From Bacillus haynesii (GTDB lineage: Bacteria > Bacillota > Bacilli > Bacillales > Bacillaceae), in assembly GCF_001969855.1 (NCBI RefSeq), contig NZ_MRBL01000016.1:310001-374000 (forward strand): DNA of 64,000 nt, given 5' to 3'. The translations under genes and the position numbers were made by a program. The notes below the pieces were generated by a model. It made no database searches. It was not told the origin of the DNA and saw only the letters and a list, made by a program, of their open reading frames with translations. Of the stretch, positions 40,279 to 49,967 are shown piece after piece. How positions within the stretch are numbered: the first letter of the stretch is position 1; each line of letters starts with the position of its first letter.

Positions 40279-41094
40279 TTAGCCGATTTTGGCGACGGCC
40301 GCTTTAACAAACCGCAAAAAGTCGGCTTTTACTTTTTCGGTGACTTCGATCACTTCATCATGGGAGAGCGGCTGATCGAGGATTCCGGCTGCCGCGTTTG
40401 ATATACACGAAATGCCGAGCACGCGAAGGCCCGCATGTTTTGCCACGATGACCTCCGGAACCGTCGACATGCCGACGGCATCCGATCCGATCGTTCTGAG
40501 GAAGCGCACTTCGGCAGGCGTTTCGTATGTAGGCCCTGTAACGGCTGTATAAACCCCTTCTTGTACACTGATGTTCAATTCTTCGGCTGTTTTTTTCGCT
40601 AAGAGGCGCAGTTCCTTATCATATGCGGACGACATATCAGGGAATCTGACGCCCAGCGAGGAATCGTTTGGACCGATCAGCGGGTTCGTTCCCATATAAT
40701 TGATATGATCGGATATGATCATCAAATCACCGGGACGGAACGATTCATTGACGCCACCTGCGGCATTGGTCACAATTAAAGTCTCGATCCCGAGCTCTTT
40801 CATGACCCTTACCGGGAAGGTTACCTTGTCCATTGAATACCCTTCGTAAAAATGAAAACGCCCTTGCATCGCGACGACTTGCACATTTTCAAGTCTGCCG
40901 ATGACAAGCTGTCCGGCATGCCCTTCAACAGTGGAAACAGGAAAGTCCGGGATGTCTTCATATTTGATGCGGACGGCGTCTTCTATCTCATCAGCAAGCA
41001 CGCCAAGGCCGGATCCCAAAATCAGGCCGACCGCCGGTTTGATTTCCGTTTTGCTTTTAATATAGTCTGCGGCATTTGCAATCATCTGTTTCAC
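40279..41094 (-). CDS. pupG: Purine nucleoside phosphorylase I
   Basis: 271 residues, trimeric PNP family: LGSGLGVLADEI (phosphate loop), GRFHFYEGYSM, NAAGGVNESFRPGDLMIISDHIN and PEVIVAKHAGLRVLGIS. Splits guanosine/inosine to base and ribose 1-phosphate, paired with Drm. 11 nt after drm. Confidence 0.96.
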   Translation of the reverse strand: MKQMIANAADYIKSKTEIKPAVGLILGSGLGVLADEIEDAVRIKYEDIPDFPVSTVEGHAGQLVIGRLENVQVVAMQGRFHFYEGYSMDKVTFPVRVMKELGIETLIVTNAAGGVNESFRPGDLMIISDHINYMGTNPLIGPNDSSLGVRFPDMSSAYDKELRLLAKKTAEELNISVQEGVYTAVTGPTYETPAEVRFLRTIGSDAVGMSTVPEVIVAKHAGLRVLGISCISNAAAGILDQPLSHDEVIEVTEKVKADFLRFVKAAVAKIG

Positions 41095-41105
41095 GTCGTT
41101 TCCTC

Positions 41106-42290
41106 CTATTTCAGCAGGGATAAAAAGCTTTTTCCGTACTTTGGCATATTCGTTTTAAAGTTGTCGGCGATCGTCGCGCCGATGTCCGCGAATGTATCTG
41201 CGAGCGGAAGCGCCCCAGGCTTTTCGTGTTTTTTGCTGTATACAAGAAGCGGCACGTACTCCCTTGTATGATCCGTGCCATGGTGAACCGGATCATTGCC
41301 GTGGTCGGCGGTAATGATGAGCAGATCGTCTTCGCGCATCTTTTCAAATACTTCAGGAAGGCGTGCGTCGAACTCTTCGAGCGCTTTTCCGTATCCTTCC
41401 GGATCGCGGCGGTGTCCGAACAGCGCATCAAAGTCCACGAGGTTTACAAAGCTGATCCCTGTAAAATCTTTGTCAAGCGTTTGCACCAGCTTGTCCATTC
41501 CGTCCATATTCGATTTCGTTCTAAGCGATTCCGTAATGCCTTCGCCGTCATAGATATCGGAGATTTTGCCGATCGCAATCACATCAAAGCTGTCATCTTT
41601 CAATTCATTCATCACGGTTCTGTCGAACGGCTTCAGCGCATAATCGTGGCGGTTCGGCGTCCGTTTAAATTCGCCCGGCTTACCGACAAACGGTCTCGCA
41701 ATGACGCGCCCGACCATATATTTCTCGTCAAGCGTCAGCTCGCGCGCGATCTCGCAGATCTTGTACAATTCCTCAAGAGGCACGACTTCTTCGTGTGCGG
41801 CAATCTGCAGAACGGAGTCTGCTGAGGTGTAGACGATCAGCGCGCCGGTTTCCATATGCTCCGCACCGAGTTCATCCAAAATCGCAGTGCCTGATGCAGG
41901 CTTGTTTCCAATCACTTTTCTTCCGGATTTCTGTTCAAGTTCATGGATCAATTCGTCCGGAAAACCTTCGGGAAACACCCGGAAAGGTTTGTCTATGTAA
42001 AGTCCCATAATCTCCCAATGTCCAGTCATCGTATCTTTTCCGTTTGAGGCTTCTTTCATTTTGCCGTAATAGGCAAGCGGCTCTTCCGCCTTTTCGACAC
42101 CTTTGATTTCACGGATGTTGCTGAGCCCGAGCTTCGCCATGTTCGGCAGGCTGATGCCTCCCATGTGTTCGGCAATGTGGCCCAATGTGTCTGCGCCTTT
42201 GTCATTAAATGTTTCGGCATCAGGCGCCTCGCCGATTCCAACGGAATCCATCACAATTAAAAATACGCGGTTATAATCAAATGCAGGCAT
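41106..42290 (-). CDS. drm: Phosphopentomutase
   Basis: 394 residues, alkaline-phosphatase superfamily with two metal sites: [15 protein letters not shown] at the N-terminus, [13 protein letters not shown] holding the phospho-threonine, [19 protein letters not shown]. Interconverts (deoxy)ribose 1- and 5-phosphates, linking PupG to central carbon flow. Also called deoB. Confidence 0.97.
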   Translation of the reverse strand: MPAFDYNRVFLIVMDSVGIGEAPDAETFNDKGADTLGHIAEHMGGISLPNMAKLGLSNIREIKGVEKAEEPLAYYGKMKEASNGKDTMTGHWEIMGLYIDKPFRVFPEGFPDELIHELEQKSGRKVIGNKPASGTAILDELGAEHMETGALIVYTSADSVLQIAAHEEVVPLEELYKICEIARELTLDEKYMVGRVIARPFVGKPGEFKRTPNRHDYALKPFDRTVMNELKDDSFDVIAIGKISDIYDGEGITESLRTKSNMDGMDKLVQTLDKDFTGISFVNLVDFDALFGHRRDPEGYGKALEEFDARLPEVFEKMREDDLLIITADHGNDPVHHGTDHTREYVPLLVYSKKHEKPGALPLADTFADIGATIADNFKTNMPKYGKSFLSLLK

Positions 42291-42483
42291 TTGTCGGCCT
42301 CCTTTTTTTCTTTCTGTCAGCTATAGGCTGTCACACTTGGCATAAAAAAACCAAAATACCGCTATTAGCCAAGTATAAACCGTTTACACAACAGTTGACA
42401 ATACGAACGGAAATAGTGAGAAACTTCCCGCAATTTGCTACTCACTCAACATGAAAAACCGTGCTTTCGCCTGTCCTTTCAGG

Positions 42484-43374
42484 CTATGCACGGGGATGAT
42501 ATTGCTTATACACGTCTTTCAGCCTTGTTTTCGTCACGTGCGTATAAATTTGCGTCGTCGAAATGTCGGCGTGTCCGAGCATTTCCTGAACGGCCCGGAG
42601 ATCGGCTCCGTTTTCGAGCAGGTGTGTGGCGAATGAGTGCCTCAGCGTGTGCGGCGTCAGCTCTTTATTAATTCCCGCTTCCAAGGCGATTTTCTTTAAA
42701 TTTTTCCAAAATCCCTGGCGGCTCATTTGTCTGCCGTGGTGATTCAGAAACAGGGCGTCTTCGGTATTTTTTTTCAAAAGCTTTCCCCTCGCTTTTGACA
42801 GATATTCGCCGACCGCATGTGACGCCGCTTCGCCGAGCGGAACGATCCGCTCCTTTCTTCCTTTACCGAAGCAGCGGATAAAGCCCATCGATAAATGGAC
42901 ATCGGACAGCTTTAATGCGATCATCTCGCTGACGCGGATCCCTGTCGCATACAATAACTCCAGCATCGCTTTATCGCGGTAGCCGAACGGCCCCGTCAGC
43001 TTCGGCGTATCCAAAAGCGTTTCGACTTCCTGTAATGACAGCACCTTCGGGAGCGTCCGTTCCGTTTTTTGCGATTCAATATGGACGGACGGGTCCTGGG
43101 CCGTCACTTTTTCCCTCAGCAGAAACTGGTGAAAGCTGCGGATGGAAGCGAGATGCCTCGCAACCGTCTTTCCGGATTTTCCGGCGTCTTTTAAATGCTT
43201 CAAAAACTGGATGATGTGCAGCCTTGTCACCTGGTCAAAAGAGCTCAGCTGCTCCTGTTCCTCTAAATAGGCGGCGTAGCTGTTCAAATCCCGTTCATAG
43301 CTCACAACCGTGTTGTGGGAAAGCCCCCGTTCAACAACGGCGTAGTGGATAAAGTCTTTAATATGAACTTTCAC
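42484..43374 (-). CDS. xerD: Tyrosine recombinase XerD (RipX)
   Basis: 296 residues. N-terminal core-binding SAM-like domain and catalytic domain with the R..K..H-R-H..Y set: Arg in [44 protein letters not shown] and the nucleophile in TTQIYTHV. Resolves chromosome dimers at dif with CodV/XerC. Confidence 0.96.
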   Translation of the reverse strand: MKVHIKDFIHYAVVERGLSHNTVVSYERDLNSYAAYLEEQEQLSSFDQVTRLHIIQFLKHLKDAGKSGKTVARHLASIRSFHQFLLREKVTAQDPSVHIESQKTERTLPKVLSLQEVETLLDTPKLTGPFGYRDKAMLELLYATGIRVSEMIALKLSDVHLSMGFIRCFGKGRKERIVPLGEAASHAVGEYLSKARGKLLKKNTEDALFLNHHGRQMSRQGFWKNLKKIALEAGINKELTPHTLRHSFATHLLENGADLRAVQEMLGHADISTTQIYTHVTKTRLKDVYKQYHPRA

Positions 43375-43380
43375 GCTATC

Positions 43381-43605
43381 CTACTCCCCGTTCAAATAAA
43401 AAAAGATTAACCGGTTAAACCAGCTGCCCTGCTCGTCCCCTTCCATCGAGACGACCTTGAGGGCTGCTCCTTCAGGTTTATCATACCGATGATAGTTTTC
43501 ATACTCTGAATTTATCCATATCATAGCATAATAAAACAAGACGGTAAAACCGGTAAACAGCACAAACACCTTGATCATATCGGCAGCCGTTTTCAGCATT
43601 TTCAT
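43381..43605 (-). CDS. yqzK: Small membrane protein YqzK
   Basis: 74 residues with one membrane segment (VFVLFTGFTVLFYYAMIWI). Matches YqzK by position between fur and xerD and by sequence type. Six bases separate it from xerD, so they are likely co-transcribed. Function unknown. Confidence 0.85.
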   Translation of the reverse strand: MKMLKTAADMIKVFVLFTGFTVLFYYAMIWINSEYENYHRYDKPEGAALKVVSMEGDEQGSWFNRLIFFYLNGE

Positions 43606-43685
43606 ACGGTTTCAGGTCCCTTCTTTTGATTCGATTACTAAAACTTATGCCAAATGAGACAAGTTTTATACGTCTGAATCAAAAA

Positions 43686-43713
43686 AGAACCCGCTCATGG
43701 CTGAAAGGGTTCT
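43686..43713 (-). terminator. Terminator after fur
   Basis: AGAACCC / GGGTTCT stem followed by TTTTTTGA on the minus strand. Confidence 0.8.
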
Positions 43714-43727
43714 CTCCGGTTTATAGA

Positions 43728-44177
43728 CTATTCCGATTCCTTTTGCTGACAGTCATGACAGATGCCGTGGAACGTCAGCCTGTGGTCTTTTATTTTAAAT
43801 TTCCAATCCTTTTCAATGATTTCTTCCACGTCTTCAAGCAAATCTTCTTCAATTTCAACAACCGAACCGCATTCCATGCAAACCAGGTGGTGATGGAAAT
43901 GGGCGGCACCTTCTTTGCGGAGGTCATATCTTGACACACCGTCGCCAAAATTGATTTTATCCACTACTTTTAATTCAGTTAACAATTCAAGAGTCCGATA
44001 TACTGTCGCAAGACCAATCTCAGGAGATTTCTCTTTTACGAGGAGGTATACATCTTCTGCGCTTAAATGGTCTTCCTCATTCTCAAGCAGCACCCTTACA
44101 GTTGCCTCGCGCTGAGGGGTGAGTTTATAGCTGGAAGAATGCAGTTGCTTTTTAATCCGATCAATACGTGTTTCCAT
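43728..44177 (-). CDS. fur: Ferric uptake regulator Fur
   Basis: 149 residues. Winged helix (LTPQREATVRVLLENEEDHLSAEDVYLLVK; GLATVYRTLELL) and metal sites (AAHFHHHLVCMECGSVVEIEED; GICHDCQQK with structural-zinc cysteines). It is the Fur of the fur-yqzK-xerD order rather than PerR or Zur. Two PerR-like boxes lie upstream. Confidence 0.95.
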   Translation of the reverse strand: METRIDRIKKQLHSSSYKLTPQREATVRVLLENEEDHLSAEDVYLLVKEKSPEIGLATVYRTLELLTELKVVDKINFGDGVSRYDLRKEGAAHFHHHLVCMECGSVVEIEEDLLEDVEEIIEKDWKFKIKDHRLTFHGICHDCQQKESE

Positions 44178-44239
44178 TGACTTTCCCTCCTACGCCGCAT
44201 TACCTAGCTTATTATAACAAAACAAGCGCAGGGAGCCAA

Positions 44240-44254
44240 CTATAATCATTATAA
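44240..44254. promoter_or_regulatory. PerR box upstream of fur (proximal)
   Basis: CTATAATCATTATAA matches the PerR consensus TTATAATNATTATAA at 14 of 15 positions, 63 nt before the fur start. B. subtilis fur is PerR-controlled. Confidence 0.8.
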
Positions 44255-44279
44255 ATTGAGAAACAAAATGAATATTTTT

Positions 44280-44294
44280 TAATAATCATTATAA
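44280..44294. promoter_or_regulatory. Second PerR-like box upstream of fur (distal)
   Basis: TAATAATCATTATAA matches the same consensus at 14 of 15 positions, 40 bp from the first and touching the spoIIM stop. The two share a 15-bp core (ATAATCATTATAAATT is repeated). Confidence 0.7.
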
Positions 44295-44295
44295 A

Positions 44296-44952
44296 TTAAT
44301 GCTGTTTCGGCAAGACGTACTCCGTCAGTTTTTCCATCAACACTGGCGATAGATATGCTTCAAAGGAAGAGGATATAAGAGACATTGCGAGAATCAGGAC
44401 GAGCACAAAAGCGTACCGGCCAAACCAATGGACAGGCGCTTCTGCAAGGCTGCGTTTGACAAAAAGCTGGCGGATGAGCCTCATCGAAAAGGCGATGGCA
44501 CAGGTGCCCATGATCAAGTAAGCCGGGATCAGCAGAATATTTTGCGGGAGCACGGAGACAAAAGACAGGAAAAAACCGTTGATTCCCATTTGATTGACCA
44601 AAAAGCCGACTGTAAATCCGACGACGATCCCTTTTAAGAAGACCATGATAAAAATGACGGGCAGGCCGATGATGGAAATCCCGAGAATCCACATTAAGCC
44701 TAAATATTTCATATTATGAAGAAAGCTCTGCAAAAACATTTCCTTTGAGCTGGCTGCTTTTCCTTCGGAAAGCTGTCCAAAAAATTGATTCAGATAGTAG
44801 AACAAATCTTCCTTTTGACCGATCGTCATGCTGTTGACGATGACGGCGCCGAAAATCACACCCATTAAAAACAGCACAGAAACAAATAAATAGATCGAAA
44901 GATGATCCTTCATATGTTGAAAGATGAGCTCTTTGATTGTGGGCTTCCGCAT
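44296..44952 (-). CDS. spoIIM: Stage II sporulation protein M
   Basis: 218 residues from the ATG at 44952 with GGAGG 7 nt upstream. Five membrane segments; [19 protein letters not shown] is characteristic. Forms the DMP septal-peptidoglycan hydrolase complex with SpoIID/SpoIIP needed for engulfment. Confidence 0.95.
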   Translation of the reverse strand: MRKPTIKELIFQHMKDHLSIYLFVSVLFLMGVIFGAVIVNSMTIGQKEDLFYYLNQFFGQLSEGKAASSKEMFLQSFLHNMKYLGLMWILGISIIGLPVIFIMVFLKGIVVGFTVGFLVNQMGINGFFLSFVSVLPQNILLIPAYLIMGTCAIAFSMRLIRQLFVKRSLAEAPVHWFGRYAFVLVLILAMSLISSSFEAYLSPVLMEKLTEYVLPKQH

Positions 44953-45036
44953 GTATCTTCCTCCCAGACGTGCTTTTGATTTTAATAGATTGTATGAGAG
45001 AAAAGAGAGCCGCATGACTTTTTTTGAAAAAAGACA

Positions 45037-45055
45037 GGCGCCCGTAAAAGGCGCC
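45037..45055 (-). terminator. Terminator after the PTS operon
   Basis: GGCGCC repeated as a self-complementary stem around CGTAAAA, then TGTCTTTTTT on the minus strand, 10 nt past the IIC stop. Confidence 0.75.
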
Positions 45056-45064
45056 CCGATAAAG

Positions 45065-46411
45065 TTATGATTCCTCCCTGTTTTCCGCGGAATGCTCCCT
45101 GTCCGTATTCACAGTCTTGTTGGCAGCCATCACAAACGGCAGATAAATCACCGTTGAAATGGCGAGGCAGAGAAAGCCGACGCCGAGCGCAAGCCAGTTT
45201 CCTCCGGTCCCGAGAAACGGAATCAATGGCCCGGGCGTTGTCCACGGAACAGCGTATGCGATTGGCGGGATCAGCTGAAACTTGATGAACAAATAGCCGA
45301 TGACAGTATTGACTGCCGGAACGATGATAAAGGGAATCATGAAGATCGGATTGAGCACGACCGGAAGTCCGAAAATGACAGGTTCATTAATATTAAATAT
45401 TCCCGGCCCAATCGAGAGCTTGCCGATATCTTTATAATCCCGCCGCTTTGAAGCGATGAATATTGCGATTAAAAGCCCCAGCGTCATACCCGATCCGCCG
45501 TAGTTTGCAAAGGCGTCATTCAGCGCCCATGTTTCAGGAAACGGAGCGTTCCAGGCAGAGCCTGTTTTGGCGGCAAAAGCGAGGTTTTCAAGGTTTGCTT
45601 CTGCAAAGATCGTTTCTCTGATCGCCGCGATCGTATTCGGACCGTGAATGCCGAACAGCCATAAAAAGTTGGCGACGATTCCAAGAAAAACAACGGTGAA
45701 AATATTCGTTCCCATCTCTCTCAACGGCGCCTGCAGCACGGTATACACCAATTCATGCAGACCGTTTTTCGACAGGGACATCAGCGCAAAGCTTAATATC
45801 GCAAAACCAATCGTAATGAAGATGATCGGAAACAGCACTTTAAATGTCCGGGCGACCGCAGGCGGCACCTGTGGAGGCATATGAATTTGCAGGCGCTTGG
45901 CATTTGATAGCCTGCTGAACACTTCACCGACGATGATCCCGATGATTAAGGCGACGAACAGTCCTTGGGCGCCGAGCCACTTCGTCGTTAAAAAGCTCTC
46001 ATTTTCGATCAGGCGGTAAGGTGAATAAATGATAAAATAGCAGGATACGGCCGTTAATCCGGCAAGCAGTTCATCCGCTTTCATTGAGATGGCTAAGTTG
46101 CGGGCGACGAGAAACACGACAAATATGGACATAATATCGAGCGACCCCCGCAGTACGGGCGTAAAGACCGACTGATAATCAGCTAAGTTCGGAAACACCT
46201 TTTCAAGGAATAAAATTTTGGCGATAAACCCGTCCGGAGATAAAATGGCAAAATTCAATAAAATGATAATCGATCCTGCCATAATAATCGGAAATGATAG
46301 AATAAAAGCATCTCTGATCGCACATATATGGCGCTGTGAATTCAGTTTTGCAGCAACGGGAACCAAAAACCGCTCCACGTTCCGCTCAAACTTCTCCATA
46401 AACCCGCTCAT
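45065..46411 (-). CDS. PTS lactose/cellobiose-family EIIC permease
   Basis: 448 residues, about ten membrane segments. Motifs: [56 protein letters not shown], the last being the sugar-binding NEP loop of the CelB/LicC class. Imports a beta-glucoside or chitobiose-like sugar as it is phosphorylated. The partner IIB lies just upstream; no IIA or glycosidase is adjacent, so IIA must come from elsewhere. Confidence 0.93.
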   Translation of the reverse strand: MSGFMEKFERNVERFLVPVAAKLNSQRHICAIRDAFILSFPIIMAGSIIILLNFAILSPDGFIAKILFLEKVFPNLADYQSVFTPVLRGSLDIMSIFVVFLVARNLAISMKADELLAGLTAVSCYFIIYSPYRLIENESFLTTKWLGAQGLFVALIIGIIVGEVFSRLSNAKRLQIHMPPQVPPAVARTFKVLFPIIFITIGFAILSFALMSLSKNGLHELVYTVLQAPLREMGTNIFTVVFLGIVANFLWLFGIHGPNTIAAIRETIFAEANLENLAFAAKTGSAWNAPFPETWALNDAFANYGGSGMTLGLLIAIFIASKRRDYKDIGKLSIGPGIFNINEPVIFGLPVVLNPIFMIPFIIVPAVNTVIGYLFIKFQLIPPIAYAVPWTTPGPLIPFLGTGGNWLALGVGFLCLAISTVIYLPFVMAANKTVNTDREHSAENREES

Positions 46412-46430
46412 CCCTGTCTCCCCTCCTTTT

Positions 46431-46730
46431 TTATTTCATCAGCTGCAGCGCTTTTTGCAGCACAGCTTCGCCGTTCATGGTGCCGTAGTCTCGCATGTCG
46501 ATCACCTGGACCGGCGTGTCTCCTGCGCTCGCCTCAACCTGTGACTTTTGGTACCTGACTTGCGGCCCCAACAATACGACGTCCGCGCTTGACGCGGCAG
46601 TTCCGGCTTCGGATACAGGCAGAGCGATGATGTCAATTTCTTCGTTCAGCGCTTCTGCATGCTTTTTCATTCTGCTGACAAGCAGGCTCGTTGACATGCC
46701 GGCCGCACAAACCAATAAAATTTTCTTCAT
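46431..46730 (-). CDS. PTS lactose/cellobiose-family EIIB
   Basis: 99 residues. Phospho-cysteine Cys8 in LLVCAAGMSTSLLVSRM, then LLGPQVRYQ, standard for LicB/CelA-type IIB. Transfers phosphate from IIA~P to sugar with IIC. 19 nt before the IIC gene, behind a cre site. Confidence 0.93.
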   Translation of the reverse strand: MKKILLVCAAGMSTSLLVSRMKKHAEALNEEIDIIALPVSEAGTAASSADVVLLGPQVRYQKSQVEASAGDTPVQVIDMRDYGTMNGEAVLQKALQLMK

Positions 46731-46773
46731 TATTTGTTGACCCCCTTCGGATTCACCTTTTCCTCCGCTGTAT

Positions 46774-46787
46774 AGAAAACGCTTTCA
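46774..46787 (-). promoter_or_regulatory. CcpA binding site (cre) of the PTS operon
   Basis: On the minus strand TGAAAGCGTTTTCT matches TGWAANCGNTNWCA at 13 of 14 positions, 44 nt before the IIB start, a placement that fits carbon-catabolite repression. Confidence 0.8.
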
Positions 46788-46994
46788 TTATGATGCGGAG
46801 TAATATTTCAACCTGGTCTTTTATCCTATGATCGCGATAGACAACTGTTTCATAAAAATCAATATTTTTATAGACGTTCCAAACGGCTCGTTTAGTCAAC
46901 CTCAACAAACGCCTTGAAATATTTGTTTAGTTTATCTAATGAATTTTTCAGGATAATAAGTTATATTTTCCCTTAAAAATAACGGAGGGATTAT

Positions 46995-48476
46995 ATGAAA
47001 CCTGTCCATCAAGAAAAAATTCAAACAGACCGCACGCTCTCAAACAGCGACCTGCAGCCACTGAAGCCAGAGGAACGCACATGGAAAGCGGTTAATTTCG
47101 CATCGATCTGGATGGGCTGCATCCATAACATCCCGACTTACGCAACGGTTGGCGGACTGATTGCGATCGGACTTTCTCCGTGGCAAGTGCTTGGGATTAT
47201 CGCTGTCGCTTCGATCGTTCTCTATGCGGCTCTCGCGTTGAATGGACATGCCGGCGCAAAATACGGCGTGCCTTTTCCAGTATTAATCAGATCTTCTTTC
47301 GGGATATACGGGGCTAATATTCCGGCGCTCCTCAGGGGTTTTGTAGCAATTATGTGGTTCGGCATTCAAGCGTTTGCGGGAAGCACGGCGATCAACATCC
47401 TGATCTTAAATGTGTGGAGCGGCTGGAAAGACATCGGCGGCGATTGGAACTTGTTTGGATTGCATTTATCGGGTCTTTTGTCATTTGTTTTCTTTTGGGG
47501 AATTCATCTTCTCGTCCTCCACCACGGGATGGAGTCGATTAGAAAGTTTGAAGTCTGGGCCGGCCCGCTCGTTTATCTCGTCTTTGGCGGGATGGTGTGG
47601 TGGGCGGTCGATATTGCGGGGGGACTCGGTCCGATTTATTCGCAGCCGGGAAAATTTCAAACATTCGGCGAAATGATTTGGCCATTTCTTACCGGTGTGA
47701 CGGGGATTATCGGCATATGGGCGACACTCATTTTGAACATTCCCGATTTTACGAGGTTTGCAGCCTCCCAAAAAGAACAAATCAGAGGACAGTTTTACGG
47801 TTTGCCGGGCACATTCGTTCTATTTGCATTTGCAAGCATCACCGTCACCTCCGGCTCACAGGCTGCCTTCGGGGAGCCGATTTGGGACGTTGTCGATATT
47901 CTCGCCCATTTTGACAATCCTTACGTGATCGCTCTTTCGGTTATTACGCTTTGCATCGCTGCCATTTCGGTAAACGTTGCGGCAAATATTGTCTCGCCGG
48001 CCTATGACCTGGCCAATTTTTTGCCGAAATACATCAATTTTAAGCGAGGCAGCTATTTGACAGCTGTTTTGGCCCTGTTCACTTTCCCATGGAAGCTGAT
48101 GGAGAATGAAGCGAGTGTGTTTTCATTTCTCGGCACAATCGGCGGAATATTGGGCCCGGTCGCAGGCGTTATGCTTGCCGATTATTTTATCATCCGGAAG
48201 CGCACCCTCTGCCTGGAAGATCTCTATTCCGCAAGAGGACAGTATATGTATGATAAAGGCTATAATTACAGGGCTTTTGCTGCGGTAGCTCTCGGAGCGC
48301 TGATGTCTCTCATCGGCTCTTACATCCCCGCCATGAAGCCGCTTTATGACATCTCCTGGTTTTCGGGCGTGCTGATCGCTTCCTTCGCCTATATCTTTTT
48401 GATGCGCGTCCATCCGCCGGATTCCATTTTAAATGAAACGGCTCAATATGAAGCCGGAAGAAAAATAAGCGGGTAA
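46995..48476 (+). CDS. NCS1 nucleobase:cation symporter (PucI/Mhp1-like)
   Basis: 493 residues, 12 membrane segments. Conserved NCS1 blocks: VNFASIWMGCIHNIPTYATVGGLIAIGLSPWQ, GVPFPVLIRSSFGIYGANIPALLRGFVAIMWFGIQ, WATLILNIPDFTRFA, and NVAANIVSPAYDLANFLPKYI. Likely substrate is allantoin, uracil, hydantoin or a purine base; closest by sense to B. subtilis PucI but not certain. AACGGAGGG precedes the ATG. Single gene. Confidence 0.9.
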   Translation: MKPVHQEKIQTDRTLSNSDLQPLKPEERTWKAVNFASIWMGCIHNIPTYATVGGLIAIGLSPWQVLGIIAVASIVLYAALALNGHAGAKYGVPFPVLIRSSFGIYGANIPALLRGFVAIMWFGIQAFAGSTAINILILNVWSGWKDIGGDWNLFGLHLSGLLSFVFFWGIHLLVLHHGMESIRKFEVWAGPLVYLVFGGMVWWAVDIAGGLGPIYSQPGKFQTFGEMIWPFLTGVTGIIGIWATLILNIPDFTRFAASQKEQIRGQFYGLPGTFVLFAFASITVTSGSQAAFGEPIWDVVDILAHFDNPYVIALSVITLCIAAISVNVAANIVSPAYDLANFLPKYINFKRGSYLTAVLALFTFPWKLMENEASVFSFLGTIGGILGPVAGVMLADYFIIRKRTLCLEDLYSARGQYMYDKGYNYRAFAAVALGALMSLIGSYIPAMKPLYDISWFSGVLIASFAYIFLMRVHPPDSILNETAQYEAGRKISG

Positions 48477-48662
48477 TATGGAAACTAGTGAAAATCGTCT
48501 TTTCTTCTGTCCGTTTTTTTTCAGAGGCAGCTTATGATAGACTTATATTATCAAAAAATTCCCATAAATTGATAGAGAACGACGATGCAAACGGGGCAGA
48601 TAGACCGTTTCAGCGTTGCGATGGCAACATTCGATGAATAACGTCTGCAGGAGGAATACTCT

Positions 48663-49222
48663 ATGAATCCGATACTGCTCGATTTTCCGGACAGCTTTGA
48701 AACAGAGCGTCTGCTGATCAGAGCGCCGCGCGCCGGCGACGGCAAAGCTGTATATGACGCTATTACAGCTTCGTTTTCAGAACTAAAGCCGTGGATGCCG
48801 TTTGCAAGGGAAATGCCCGAAAAGAACATGTAGAAATCAATGTCAGGCAGGCACAGGCCGATTTTATTTTGCGCAACGATTTACGGATGCATATTTTCCA
48901 TAAAGAAACGGGGAAATTCGTCGGCAGCACCGGTCTTCACCGCATGAACTGGAAAGCGAAACGGTTTGAAATCGGCTATTGGCGCAGTTCCGAATTTTCC
49001 GGACAAGGGTACATGACAGAAGCGCTTCACGGACTGATTGATTTCGCGAGAAGACACGTCAGAGCCAAGCGGCTTGAGATATGCTGTGACAGCATGAACA
49101 CGAAGAGCAGAAAAATGGCGGAGCGCCTCGGTTTTCAGCTAGAAGCCGTTTTACAGAGCGATGACCTTTCGAATGATTTGAGCGAGTATCGGGACACATG
49201 CATGTATTCGCGCATCTTCTAA
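48663..49222 (+). pseudogene. RimJ/RimL-type GNAT acetyltransferase broken by a 1-nt frameshift
   Basis: Begins at an ATG with AGGAGG 8 nt upstream. The first 56 codons (FETERLLIRAPRAGDGKAVY, FSELKPWMPFAREMPEK) stop at a TAG at 48831. The rest of the protein (EHVEINVRQAQADFILR, GSTGLHRMNW, IGYWRSSEFSGQGYMTEALH, RAKRLEICCDSMNTKSRKMAERLGF) continues in the -1 frame to 49222. One A restored to the AAAA run at 48820-48823 would join both halves as ...PEKEHVE... into one ~187-residue RimJ/RimL enzyme. It could be a real decay, a slippery or phase-variable run, or a sequencing error. Confidence 0.85.
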
Positions 49223-49429
49223 AAAAGAACCCTTATGATCTTCATGAAGCAAATCATAAGGGTTCTTTCGTTTATGTTTCATATGCAGCTTTGCAAGCTC
49301 TTCCCGCCTGCTTTTCGTTTTTCTGACGTGCGTGCTGAAGTCAGGCGCCTCGCCTCTTGATGCGGCGGCATCTCTGCCTGTGTTTCTCAACATGTGCTCG
49401 CGCTTTTTCCTTGCCTTGCTTTTGGCCAT
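49151..49429 (-). CDS. yqkK: YqkK-like basic protein
   Basis: 92 residues from the ATG at 49429. Very basic N-terminus (MAKSKARKKREHMLRNTGRD, PDFSTHVRKTKSRREELAKLHMKHKRK) matches YqkK, which is shorter (about 71 residues in B. subtilis). Its 3' portion (from NPYDLLHEDHKGSF) is coded by the terminator hairpin and by the 3' end of the opposing GNAT gene, overlapping it by 72 nt, so the C-terminal tail may be a run-on. Function unknown. Confidence 0.75.
   Translation of the reverse strand: MAKSKARKKREHMLRNTGRDAAASRGEAPDFSTHVRKTKSRREELAKLHMKHKRKNPYDLLHEDHKGSFLEDARIHACVPILAQIIRKVIAL
49224..49267. terminator. Bidirectional terminator after the GNAT pseudogene
   Basis: 16-bp stem AAAGAACCCTTATGAT / ATCATAAGGGTTCTTT around a 12-nt loop, with A/T-rich ends on both sides. 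Confidence 0.85.
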
Positions 49430-49493
49430 GTTCCCCACTCTCCTGTCAAATTTTTACCTTACTATTATAGAAAGTCGGGGTTCTGAACGCAAG

Positions 49494-49946
49494 TCATACG
49501 GTTTCTGCCGTTCTGATCATCTCCACATGCGGAATGCCGTCCTCCATATAGACGTCTGATATTGCATTAAATCCGAAGGAACCGTAAAAGGAACGCAAAT
49601 GATTCTGGGCGCTGATCTTGACCTTTGTCTCTCCCCACTCGCCTTCCAAAAAGCGGAGCGCTTTATCAAGAAGCGTCTGCGCATATCCCTTTCCCCTGTC
49701 TTCTTTGCGGACGATCACCCGGCCGATTGATGCCGCCGGGTATGCCGTGCCGCTCGGAAACAGCCTGCAATACGCAGCGATCTCTCCTTCTTTGCTCAGA
49801 AATAAATGGTGTGCCTGTTCATCCAAGTGATCAAGCTCGTGATACGGACAGTTTTGTTCAACGATAAAGACGTCTATTCTGAGCTTGATGATGCGATACA
49901 GCTCTTCCTTCGACAATTCCTCATACGATTTTAGTTTCCACTCCAT
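49494..49946 (-). CDS. ElaA-like GNAT acetyltransferase
   Basis: 150 residues, ElaA family: FIVEQNCPYHELDHLDEQAHHL, SIGRVIVRKEDRGKGYAQTLLDKAL with acetyl-CoA loop RGKGYA, and AQNHLRSFYGSFGF. Substrate unknown. Confidence 0.9.
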   Translation of the reverse strand: MEWKLKSYEELSKEELYRIIKLRIDVFIVEQNCPYHELDHLDEQAHHLFLSKEGEIAAYCRLFPSGTAYPAASIGRVIVRKEDRGKGYAQTLLDKALRFLEGEWGETKVKISAQNHLRSFYGSFGFNAISDVYMEDGIPHVEMIRTAETV

Positions 49947-49967
49947 CCCTTTTTTCTAAAGCCCCCT

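Noticed and set aside
40122-40310. Longer dacF reading frame reaching into the pupG end
   Set aside because: The signal peptide and GGAGG place the start at 40121; the extension crosses a terminator.
48551-48829. 92-codon minus-strand ORF over the GNAT gene start
   Set aside because: Shadow of the GNAT coding frame; no ribosome-binding site or domain.
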